Of a stretch of 44,038 bases of DNA, positions 1-6,248 are shown piece after piece. A program made the position numbers and the translations under genes. The notes under the pieces were generated by a model. That model was not told the origin of the DNA. It saw only the letters and a list, made by a program, of their open reading frames with translations, and searched no databases. Each line of letters begins with the position of its first letter. Position 1 is the stretch's first letter. This stretch comes from a virus. The stretch covers positions 1-44,038 of IMG/VR virus record IMGVR_UViG_3300025131_008102; one strand, written 5' to 3'.

Positions 1-123
1 AATAAGCTATTAGTAAAAGTAAAAAGGTGTGGACCCGCGGGCACACGATTTAAAGTTAAATCGTGGTACCCCCCAGAACCTAAAAAGATTAAAAAGAAAG
101 GAAAAAATAATGACAATTCATAG
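1..123 (+). other. Possible 3' end of an upstream gene, or structured leader
   Basis: Frame 1 is open from the left edge to a TAG at 121-123 and would give a lysine-rich tail overlapping the next gene by 14 bases, a packing style common in this window. The other two forward frames stop within the first 13 bases. The same stretch contains two inverted repeats (27-31 with 42-46, and 44-53 with 56-65), so it may instead be a structured untranslated leader. I cannot choose between the two from this edge fragment. Confidence 0.3.
44..65 (+). promoter_or_regulatory. Perfect 10-bp inverted repeat in the leader of the nucleotidyltransferase gene
   Basis: CACGATTTAA at 44-53 is exactly complementary to TTAAATCGTG at 56-65 with two bases between; in RNA this would be about a 9-bp stem with a 4-base loop. 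It partly overlaps a second possible stem (GTGTG 27-31 with CACAC 42-46, enclosing CCC-GC-GGG), so the two stems compete. There is no U-run after it, so a simple terminator is not supported. It could be an operator, an RNA switch, or a processing site. Confidence 0.45.
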
Positions 124-610
124 TGAGATGTTGGATAAATCTAAAAAGAAAACAAACCCAACTGTAATGGTTTCAGGCGGCTTTGATCCAGTGCATGCCG
201 GACACATTCGTTTGATCCGCGCCGCAGCAGAACATGGTGATGTAATAGTAATAGCCAACTCGGATGAATGGTTATTTCGGAAAAAGGGATTTGTTTTTAT
301 GTCTTTTGAGGCGCGCGCAGAAATCTTAAATGCGATTAAGGGTGTAATTATGGTGGATTCTGTGGACGACAGTGATGGAACCGTCTGTGACGCTATTTAT
401 CGTCATAAACCCACATACTTTGCCAATGGCGGCGACCGTGGCCAAAGCAACACGCCCGAACAATCAGTTTGTGAAGAGTTAGAAGTAGAATTATTATGGG
501 GCATCGGCGGAGACAAAAAGCTTGCTAGCTCCTCAGAACTCGTTAAAAATATGCGTGACTTTGAGGAAGGACCTCCACGACGATACACCAGTCCAGTTTC
601 AGAAAAATAA
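110..610 (+). CDS. Nucleotidyltransferase of the HxGH (cytidylyltransferase-like) superfamily
   Basis: This 166-aa protein has the nucleotide-binding signature of the cytidylyltransferase-like family near its start: GGFDPVHAGH, with the HAGH motif at residues 29-32. Such enzymes join NTP to a phosphorylated alcohol, sugar or coenzyme precursor. The substrate cannot be read from the sequence; glycerol-3-phosphate, heptose-phosphate and coenzyme types share the motif. I chose the ATG at 110 because a purine-rich AAAGAAAGG lies just upstream and the motif follows after a short N-terminus; an in-frame GTG at 29 would add 27 basic residues covering the inverted repeats. It is separated from the sugar cassette by about 4.4 kb. 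A second HxGH enzyme lies at 10503, so the two may have different substrates. Confidence 0.8.
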   Translation: MTIHSEMLDKSKKKTNPTVMVSGGFDPVHAGHIRLIRAAAEHGDVIVIANSDEWLFRKKGFVFMSFEARAEILNAIKGVIMVDSVDDSDGTVCDAIYRHKPTYFANGGDRGQSNTPEQSVCEELEVELLWGIGGDKKLASSSELVKNMRDFEEGPPRRYTSPVSEK

Positions 611-628
611 TTATTTATGAAGAAAAAC

Positions 629-657
629 TTGACAAATGCCAAATTTTAGATTATATT
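629..657 (+). promoter_or_regulatory. Sigma70-type promoter upstream of tRNA-Asn
   Basis: A perfect -35 box TTGACA (629-634) and a -10 box TATATT (652-657, 5 of 6 consensus) are separated by exactly 17 bases. It lies in the gap after the nucleotidyltransferase gene and would start transcription near 664, reading the tRNA and the small genes that follow. Recognition by the host housekeeping polymerase is inferred from the match. Confidence 0.75.
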
Positions 658-741
658 GTGAATTAGTGGTATTTTCCCTAACGGGATTTATAATATGTTA
701 TATAATTGATGGCTGGATTGCTTAAAAAAATATTTAAAAAT

Positions 742-817
742 TGGGGTGTAGTTCAATCGGCAGAACGTCTGACTGTTAATCAGAAAGTTGCAGGTTCGAG
801 TCCTGCTGCCCCAGCCA
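742..817 (+). tRNA. tRNA-Asn (anticodon GUU), 3' CCA encoded
   Basis: A full cloverleaf can be drawn. The acceptor strands are 742-748 and 807-813, with two G-U pairs at the base. The D stem is GTTC/GAAC, the anticodon stem is TCTGA/TCAGA around loop CTGTTAA (anticodon GTT), and the T arm is GCAGG-TTCGAGT-CCTGC. The discriminator is G814 and the terminal CCA (815-817) is encoded. It sits about 80 bases after a sigma70-type promoter and 20 bases before a small gene, so it is probably cut from a longer transcript. Phage tRNAs usually compensate for codon bias or host tRNA cleavage; the reason here is unknown. Confidence 0.93.
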
Positions 818-837
818 CACACCATAAAGGAGAAAAC

Positions 838-1002
838 ATGAGTACTAAAGAATCTAAAGAAATAAGAGCAGAGCTTTCGAGTTTGCGAATGCGCATCAGC
901 GGACTCGTCGACGAAGTATCTAATCTTAAAAGCGATGTAAAACGCTTTAAAGAAAATGTCGCGAACGATGTAAAATATCTTACCGAACGCGTCGACAACT
1001 AA
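838..1002 (+). CDS. Small coiled-coil protein of unknown function
   Basis: This 54-aa protein starts at an ATG preceded by a strong ribosome site (AAAGGAG at 826-832). It is rich in Lys, Glu, Ser and Leu with heptad-like spacing of Leu, Met and Val, as expected for a short coiled coil, and has no Cys, Trp or Pro. I do not recognise a family. Its stop codon is followed directly by the ATG of the next gene, so the two are probably translationally coupled. An in-frame upstream start would read through the tRNA and is not credible. Confidence 0.7.
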   Translation: MSTKESKEIRAELSSLRMRISGLVDEVSNLKSDVKRFKENVANDVKYLTERVDN

Positions 1003-1197
1003 ATGAAAAAATTTACCAAGTTTTCATTAATTTGGTATAGTCAGCAATTTGCCATTCCCTTCTGGATTGTAGGGCATGTACACTTGCATTTTCATGATTA
1101 TCATGATATAATAGAGTTATCAAGTTCGATTATAATGCACTGCATGGTCGCACTTGGATTTTGGCTTGACTGGAAAGAACACAACAAAGGAGTTTAA
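1003..1197 (+). CDS. Small His-rich membrane protein
   Basis: This 64-aa protein is mostly hydrophobic and aromatic, with one or two likely membrane segments (about residues 8-26 and 39-57). Between them is an unusual alternating histidine run, HVHLHFHDYHD, giving His at 25, 27, 29, 31 and 34, with another at 46. The start abuts the previous stop with no good ribosome site of its own, suggesting coupling. No family is recognised. Histidines spaced by one residue could bind a metal ion, but this is only suggested by the pattern. Confidence 0.65.
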   Translation: MKKFTKFSLIWYSQQFAIPFWIVGHVHLHFHDYHDIIELSSSIIMHCMVALGFWLDWKEHNKGV

Positions 1198-1671
1198 ATG
1201 TCATTTACTGAAAAATTGAGAAAACTAAATATCGATCCCGCCATCGTGGCTACATTAACATATATTGACGGAGTAGATGTTTTTGTTCACAACGAGGAGG
1301 AGGTAGAGACTGCCATGGCAGAAACCAACGTGGTAGAAGAATTTTGTGAACTGATCGCCACCCCCGGCTTAAATGTTACAACTATGCATGGGCGCCCGAT
1401 TTTAGAAGAATTACGCGCCTCATCGCTATTAGAAGAATATGAAAGAGGAACGCACACTTTTGTTGAATATTTAGCGGACGTCATAAATGACAATTTCTAT
1501 GAATTTGATTTTATTGATGCTAATATTCAGAAATTTGATCATAAGCGCGGCTTCTGTGAATTGCGCGCACAAGTACAAGTGCCCGTAGGAGAACTTTTAA
1601 GCTCTAGCGCTTCCTTGAGTACATGGACCGTTTCTGTGCCGACAGAAAACGGTGTTTTAACTTTCGATTAA
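1198..1671 (+). CDS. Hypothetical protein, 157 aa
   Basis: The start is set by AAAGGAG at 1186-1192, six bases before the ATG, and it directly follows the previous stop. The protein is acidic and soluble-looking, with a helical N-terminal two-thirds and a C-terminal part rich in Val, Ser and Thr that looks like beta-strand. There are no membrane segments, Cys pairs or nucleotide-binding motifs. I do not recognise a family. It closes the small cluster transcribed with the tRNA and is followed by the 149-base structured gap before phoH. Confidence 0.75.
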   Translation: MSFTEKLRKLNIDPAIVATLTYIDGVDVFVHNEEEVETAMAETNVVEEFCELIATPGLNVTTMHGRPILEELRASSLLEEYERGTHTFVEYLADVINDNFYEFDFIDANIQKFDHKRGFCELRAQVQVPVGELLSSSASLSTWTVSVPTENGVLTFD

Positions 1672-1820
1672 AGCGCGTCTGCTGTATCGTCGGGTAAACA
1701 ATAACGGTACGTGGCTGCCGAACGTCACGTAGGCAGGGGTTTCCCGGTTTTCCTGAGACGTCTAAAAACCGGACTCATTTAGATGTCTGCACTATTTAAC
1801 CTCGGTTACCAATAACTTTT
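1672..1820 (+). promoter_or_regulatory. Structured intergenic region / phoH leader lacking a Shine-Dalgarno sequence
   Basis: This is the longest gap after the tRNA region and is GC-richer than its surroundings. It holds several possible RNA stems: TACGTG 1708-1713 with CACGTA 1726-1731; CTGCC 1715-1719 with GGCAG 1732-1736, interleaved with the first, so either a pseudoknot or alternatives; CCGGTTTT 1744-1751 with AAAACCGG 1765-1772, an 8-bp stem with a 13-base loop; and TAACC 1797-1801 with GGTTA 1804-1808. There is no Shine-Dalgarno sequence before the phoH ATG at 1821 and no clear promoter. A cis-regulatory RNA or small RNA is plausible. I do not recognise a known riboswitch class. Confidence 0.5.
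1744..1772 (+). terminator. Hairpin that may terminate the tRNA/small-gene transcript
   Basis: An 8-bp stem (CCGGTTTT/AAAACCGG) encloses a 13-base loop that itself contains the palindrome AGACGTCT (1756-1763). No U-tract follows the stem (the next bases are ACTCATTT), so intrinsic termination would be weak. A structural role in the phoH leader is equally likely. Confidence 0.3.
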
Positions 1821-3170
1821 ATGGCTAAAAAAAATTATGTCTTAGACACTAGCGTTTATCTGACAGATGCGAATGCGATCTATGGTTTTGACAATCATGA
1901 TATTTTTATTCCTTTAAAAGTATTAGAAGAAATCGACAAACATAAGAAGCGCCAAGACGCCGTGGGAATTAACGCTCGTAAGATTATTCGCATTCTCGAT
2001 GAATTCCGCGAGAGAGGCGATCTTAACAAAGGTGTCCGTATTAATAAAGGAAAGGGAATTGTAACAGTTATGTCTTATGGATGCTTGAGAGAATCACTGC
2101 AGTTTCCCCCCGATTTAGATCTAAGAATACCCGATCACACGATTATTGCCACAGCCTTAGCGGTTAAAGTAGTATCACAGAAGCAGGCGTCCCCGCGCAA
2201 AACCATCATGGTTTCCCGAGATATTAACATGCGGGTTATCTGCGATTCTTTAGGTCTTCAATCGGAAGACTATATTATTGAAAGCGCAGTTACTTCATCG
2301 TCGGAGCTTTATCAAGGCTTCGTAGAGTATCTCGTGGATGACGCCGTTATTGATAGATTTTATAATGGCGACGATATTTTGATAGGAGCCGATGAAGTAA
2401 AAGAAATTTGGCACCCTAATCAGTATGTGATGATGGTCTCTAATGCTAGCCCTAAAAAAAGTGCTTTGGCGCGCTTCTATGGGCACCACATTCCTTTGAA
2501 AAAAGTTATTTATAGCGACGTGCCCGATTGGAAAATCAAATCCAGGAACAAGGAGCAAGCCTTTGCAATTGATTTATTAATGGATCCCAAGGTTAAGATT
2601 ATTAGTCTGGTTGGCCGCGCAGGATCCGGTAAAACCTTATTGGCTATAGCTGCGGGTCTGCAACAAACTATTGGTCTGCGCGCAGAACAGAATCATTATT
2701 CCCGCTTAATAGTGTCACGCCCTGTTCAGCCTCTTGGAAAAGATATTGGATTCTTGCCCGGAAGCATGGAAGAAAAAATGCTCCCCTGGCTGATGCCTAT
2801 TCAAGATAATCTTAAATTTCTTATGGGTGATAGGACCAATCTTGAAATGTACATGGAGAAGGGCAAAATTGAAATTGAAGCATTAACTTATATTCGCGGA
2901 CGGTCGATTGCAAATGCATTTATGATCATCGACGAAGCTCAAAACTTGACAATGCACGAAATTAAAACTATCATTACTAGAGTCGGTGACGGCACAAAAG
3001 TTGTCTTAACTGGAGATATTGAACAAATTGATAATATTTATGTCAATGAAACGTCTAATGGTCTTGCACACACAGTTGAGAAATTTAAACAGTTTCCCAT
3101 AGCGGGACACGTCACCTTTAAAAAAGGCGAAAGAAGCGAAGTCGCCACCCTCGCATCAAAAGTTTTATAA
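1821..3170 (+). CDS. phoH: PIN-PhoH fusion protein (PhoH family ATPase)
   Basis: The protein has 449 aa in two domains. The N-terminal PIN-like RNase domain (about 1-150) keeps acidic residues at expected sites: D9 in VLDTSVY, D105 in IPDHTII and D134 in SRDINMR. The C-terminal PhoH ATPase domain (about 235-449) has Walker A GRAGSGKT at 265-272 and Walker B MIIDEAQ with D371-E372. PIN-PhoH proteins couple ATP hydrolysis with RNA unwinding and cleavage. phoH is one of the commonest auxiliary genes of marine phages, although its use to the phage is unsettled. The ATG at 1821 has no Shine-Dalgarno sequence and follows the structured gap, so its translation may be controlled by RNA folding or by another initiation route. 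Confidence 0.93.
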   Translation: MAKKNYVLDTSVYLTDANAIYGFDNHDIFIPLKVLEEIDKHKKRQDAVGINARKIIRILDEFRERGDLNKGVRINKGKGIVTVMSYGCLRESLQFPPDLDLRIPDHTIIATALAVKVVSQKQASPRKTIMVSRDINMRVICDSLGLQSEDYIIESAVTSSSELYQGFVEYLVDDAVIDRFYNGDDILIGADEVKEIWHPNQYVMMVSNASPKKSALARFYGHHIPLKKVIYSDVPDWKIKSRNKEQAFAIDLLMDPKVKIISLVGRAGSGKTLLAIAAGLQQTIGLRAEQNHYSRLIVSRPVQPLGKDIGFLPGSMEEKMLPWLMPIQDNLKFLMGDRTNLEMYMEKGKIEIEALTYIRGRSIANAFMIIDEAQNLTMHEIKTIITRVGDGTKVVLTGDIEQIDNIYVNETSNGLAHTVEKFKQFPIAGHVTFKKGERSEVATLASKVL

Positions 3171-3176
3171 AAACAT

Positions 3177-3205
3177 TTGCACAATTGAAAACATTGTGTT
3201 ATAAC
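3177..3205 (+). promoter_or_regulatory. Sigma70-type promoter with an inverted repeat across the spacer
   Basis: A -35 box TTGCAC (3177-3182, 4 of 6 consensus) and a -10 box TATAAC (3200-3205, 5 of 6) are 17 bases apart in the gap after phoH. The repeat CACAAT (3180-3185) ... ATTGTG (3193-3198) spans the spacer and could be a repressor site. It would drive the gene at 3222, whose ribosome site TAGGAG is at 3211-3216. Confidence 0.6.
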
Positions 3206-3221
3206 TAAAATAGGAGTTATC

Positions 3222-3521
3222 ATGAGTGATACAGAAAAGGTAATTTCAGAAGAAGAATTACACACCAACCCTTTATTGGTGAGCACACCAAATAAAGATT
3301 CAGAATTAAAGCAATTTTTAATTAATTATACAGGAGCTAAACTGCAGCCTGAAAACGAAGAAATCACAGTGCACATGATCGCCGAAACAGTCGCAGCCGA
3401 CTTTCCGGAATTTATGTTTGCAGTTGCCGAAGAGAATTTTTTAAGAGGATACAAACTAGGATTAGACGATGCTACGACACTTGGAACAGAAGCAGAAGCA
3501 GTTACAAGAAATGAGGAGTGA
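3222..3521 (+). CDS. Conserved phage-type hypothetical protein, 99 aa
   Basis: The start is supported by TAGGAG six bases upstream, downstream of a promoter. The protein is acidic. Its central part (residues about 38-75: a YTGAKL segment, then TVHMIAETVAADFPEF, then AEENFLRGYKLG) resembles, from memory, a short hypothetical protein common in T4-like cyanophages and other marine myoviruses. No enzymatic motif is visible and its function is unknown. It overlaps the start of the following metalloprotease-like gene by 11 bases. Confidence 0.75.
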   Translation: MSDTEKVISEEELHTNPLLVSTPNKDSELKQFLINYTGAKLQPENEEITVHMIAETVAADFPEFMFAVAEENFLRGYKLGLDDATTLGTEAEAVTRNEE

Positions 3522-4167
3522 TTTTTACACTTCTCGGGGAACCCATGTATATTTCAAGGACGATTTAATTAATGAAGACTTAGATGTAGAATTGGTCGTT
3601 GCAAAGCTCGAAAGTATTTTGCCCGAACACTTGCTATCAGAATTAGAAATGATAGTAGTAGGATGGTTTGATGAATTCGAAGAGAGAAATATTAATGCTT
3701 TTTACAAAGATGGAATTTTGCATGTTTCCAATATACAAGATAATGAAAAAGACATGTTAGATGATTTCGTTCATGAAATCGCTCATTCTATTGAATCACC
3801 CTACGGGTATGAAATTTATGAAGATGATAAGTTAAAAATAGAGTTTTTGCAAAAGCGCAAACGACTACATGACAAATTGTGGGCTCTTGAATATAAAGCC
3901 CCTCTCAAGTGGTTCATGGAAACCGAGTATAATAAAGAATTTGATGAATTTTTACTAGAGACAGTTGGGTATGACAAACTACGAATGATATGTATGGGGC
4001 TGTTTATTAACGCTTATGCCCCCACATCCCTGAGAGAATATTTCGCTACGGGGTTCACAGATTTTTATTTATATCCTAATCATAATTTTCTCAAAAAAGT
4101 TAGTCCTATTTTGATGGATAAGCTGTTATTGCTCCAAGATGTAAAAAACCTTGACAACCGCACTTAA
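3511..4167 (+). CDS. Zinc metalloprotease-like protein (HEXXH)
   Basis: With the ATG at 3511 this is a 218-aa protein. It carries HEIAH at residues 88-92 within a helix (FVHEIAHSIE), the classic zinc-binding gluzincin/metzincin motif, and an acidic residue E176 in REYFATGF that could be the third ligand. No signal peptide is visible, so it would act inside the cell or be carried in the virion. Targets are unknown: similar phage proteins are usually left as putative metallopeptidases. An alternative ATG at 3469 has an AGGA seven bases upstream and would add 14 residues, at the cost of a 53-base overlap with the previous gene. The smaller overlap looks more natural, but the start is not certain. 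Confidence 0.7.
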   Translation: MRSDFYTSRGTHVYFKDDLINEDLDVELVVAKLESILPEHLLSELEMIVVGWFDEFEERNINAFYKDGILHVSNIQDNEKDMLDDFVHEIAHSIESPYGYEIYEDDKLKIEFLQKRKRLHDKLWALEYKAPLKWFMETEYNKEFDEFLLETVGYDKLRMICMGLFINAYAPTSLREYFATGFTDFYLYPNHNFLKKVSPILMDKLLLLQDVKNLDNRT

Positions 4168-4179
4168 AGAAGTTATAAT
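4151..4179 (+). promoter_or_regulatory. Perfect-consensus sigma70-type promoter
   Basis: TTGACA (4151-4156) and TATAAT (4174-4179) both match the consensus at all six positions with the optimal 17-base spacer. It overlaps the 3' end of the metalloprotease-like gene. It would start transcription near 4186, just before the nuclease gene's GGAG (4189-4192), and is the last strong promoter seen before the long glycan cassette. Confidence 0.8.
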
Positions 4180-4197
4180 ATAGAAAATGGAGTGGTA

Positions 4198-4971
4198 GTG
4201 CCACATATATCGTATTCGGAACTTAAAGATTGGGCCCATTGTGCCTTTTATCACAAACTAACACGAGTCGACAAAATCGATGGATTCAAGGGAAATGCTT
4301 TCACAGCGTTCGGAACTGCAATTCATGATGTTTGCGAAAAGAAACTATTAAAGGAAGATATTAATGACGACGATCATTTTCTCAAATCTTTCGAGAAACA
4401 CCTAGCCAAGCTACCTGAAGATGTTGAAGTCGATCCAAAGCTTGTGTCTGATATGCGAGAACAGGGAAAGAAGATTCTTCCTGAAATTCAAGCTGCTTTG
4501 GATGAATATTTTGAGGAGTATGAAGTCCTAGCTGTAGAGTTCCCTCTCATGCTTGATATTGAAGGTGAAGAAGATTACAAATTCAAAGGCTATATTGATG
4601 CCATTGTAGTCACACCTGATGGCAAGATTCATATCTTCGATTGGAAGACGTGTTCATGGGGCTGGGACGCACGCAAAAAGAATGACAAAATGGTCACTTA
4701 CCAACTTACCTTGTATAAGCACTTTTTTGCTTTGGGCGCGTGTCAAGATCCTAAAGATATTGAAACTCATTTTGCGCTGCTTAAGAGAACAGCTAAGAAC
4801 AACAGAGTAGAATTCTTTCGAGTCACCAGTGGTCCTAAGAAGACACAAAACGCTCTTAAGCTTTTGAATATGGCACTTTGGAATATTAAGAAAAAGCGCT
4901 ATATTAAAAACAGATTATCATGCACCGCAGGGTACGGATGCAAATTTTATAAAACTAAACATTGCCCTTAA
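4198..4971 (+). CDS. PD-(D/E)XK nuclease, RecB/Cas4-like, with probable Fe-S cysteines
   Basis: This 257-aa protein has the PD-(D/E)XK nuclease fold signatures in order: GTAIHDVCE (motif with His), GYIDAI with D134, and DWKT with D148-x-K150. One Cys near the N-terminus (C15) and three at the C-terminus (C242, C248, C256) resemble the four-cysteine iron-sulfur clasp of Cas4 and AddB-type nucleases, though the spacing differs. It probably acts as a single-strand DNA exonuclease in phage replication or recombination. I place the start at GTG 4198, five bases after GGAG 4189-4192; a GTG at 4192 overlaps that site. It lies directly downstream of a consensus promoter. The end is eight bases before the first glycosyltransferase gene. 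Confidence 0.85.
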   Translation: MPHISYSELKDWAHCAFYHKLTRVDKIDGFKGNAFTAFGTAIHDVCEKKLLKEDINDDDHFLKSFEKHLAKLPEDVEVDPKLVSDMREQGKKILPEIQAALDEYFEEYEVLAVEFPLMLDIEGEEDYKFKGYIDAIVVTPDGKIHIFDWKTCSWGWDARKKNDKMVTYQLTLYKHFFALGACQDPKDIETHFALLKRTAKNNRVEFFRVTSGPKKTQNALKLLNMALWNIKKKRYIKNRLSCTAGYGCKFYKTKHCP

Positions 4972-4979
4972 GGAAACAA

Positions 4980-6248
4980 ATGGAAAAAATTAAGATTCTA
5001 ACACTTTCGGATCACCCTCTCTCACCTAGCGGAGTGGGTACCCAAACTAAATATATGATTGAAGCATTGCTTAAAACAGGACGTTATAAGTTTATATGCT
5101 TTGGAGGCGCCATGAGGCATGAAAATTATGAGCCTGTTAAGGTAGATCCCTACGGAGAAGATTGGGTGGTATATCCTGTTGATGGGTATGGAAATCATGA
5201 AATGATTCGCTCTATTATCCAAAAAGAAAAACCGGATGTATTATGGTTTATGACTGATCCTCGTTTTTATGGATGGCTATGGGAGATCGAAAACGAGGTA
5301 AGACCTCATATGCCAATGGTATATTATCACGTATGGGATAACTTCCCGGCCCCCAAGTTTAATGCGCGCTTTTATGATTCTACCGATGAAGTCATCTGTA
5401 TTTCCAAAGTAACATATGCTATTTTGCAAGAAGTAGCTCCCGACACATCCAGTCGTTATTTGCCGCATGCGGTAAATTCTAATGTTTTTTATAAATTTAA
5501 GACCGATGAGAAAAAAAATCAAGTTAAAGAAGTGCGCGGGAATATTTTACGCGGCAAAGATAAAAAGAAAATTTTCTTTTGGAATAACCGCAACGCGCGC
5601 CGCAAACAAAGCGGAACTCTTATTTGGTGGTTTAAGGAATTTTTAGATGACGTGGGACACGATAAAGCCGTTCTCTTAATGCACACAGATGCGAGAGATC
5701 AGCATGGTCAAGATTTGCCCCACTTGATTGACACTTTAGGACTAGATCAAGGGCAAGTACTCCTATCAACACAAAAGGTTCCACCCGAAGAATTGGCTAT
5801 ACTTTATAATGTGGCCGACTTTACCATTAATATTTCAGATGCAGAAGGTTTTGGTCTAGCCACTTTAGAATCTCTTTCATGCGGAACTCCCATCATTGTT
5901 AATATGACAGGGGGACTGCAAGAGCAAGTAACAGATGGTGAAAATTGGTTTGGGTTTGGGATTGAGCCGGCTTCTAAAGCAGTGATCGGTTCTCTCCAGG
6001 TCCCTTATATTTATGAGGATAGAATGTCTCAGAAAGATTTTCATGCCACTCTCAAGAAAGCCTTAAACTTAAATGCCAAGACTTATAAGAAGATGTCGAT
6101 TTTGGGTCGAGAGCATGTAAAGAAGAATTATAATTTTGAAGATTACGAAAAAGGATGGGTTACAGTAATGGATGAAATAGTAGAAAAGCACGGATCGTGG
6201 GAAACACGCGAGGGATATCGTCGCTGGCACTTGTTGGAGGTGGCATAA
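4980..6248 (+). CDS. Family 4-type glycosyltransferase (GT-B fold)
   Basis: The 422-aa protein begins with an N-terminal GT-B half typical of GT4 enzymes (SPSGVGTQTKYM, a glycine-rich loop after the first strand). It has the donor-binding EX7E motif in its C-terminal half: E289 and E297 in AEGFGLATLES, followed by CGTPIIV. Such enzymes move a sugar from an NDP-sugar to a growing glycan with retention of configuration at the cytoplasmic side. The ATG at 4980 is preceded by AAGGAAAC. It is the first gene of the glycan cassette and overlaps the next by one base (TAATG). Donor and acceptor cannot be told from the sequence. Confidence 0.85.
   Translation: MEKIKILTLSDHPLSPSGVGTQTKYMIEALLKTGRYKFICFGGAMRHENYEPVKVDPYGEDWVVYPVDGYGNHEMIRSIIQKEKPDVLWFMTDPRFYGWLWEIENEVRPHMPMVYYHVWDNFPAPKFNARFYDSTDEVICISKVTYAILQEVAPDTSSRYLPHAVNSNVFYKFKTDEKKNQVKEVRGNILRGKDKKKIFFWNNRNARRKQSGTLIWWFKEFLDDVGHDKAVLLMHTDARDQHGQDLPHLIDTLGLDQGQVLLSTQKVPPEELAILYNVADFTINISDAEGFGLATLESLSCGTPIIVNMTGGLQEQVTDGENWFGFGIEPASKAVIGSLQVPYIYEDRMSQKDFHATLKKALNLNAKTYKKMSILGREHVKKNYNFEDYEKGWVTVMDEIVEKHGSWETREGYRRWHLLEVA

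Noticed and set aside
706-837. An upstream in-frame start that would extend the 54-aa coiled-coil protein
   Set aside because: It would read through the tRNA-Asn; the ATG at 838 has its own strong ribosome site.
2946-2974. TTGACA and TATCAT with a 17-base spacer inside phoH
   Set aside because: It lies in coding sequence with conserved protein function and a better placed promoter exists at 3177-3205.
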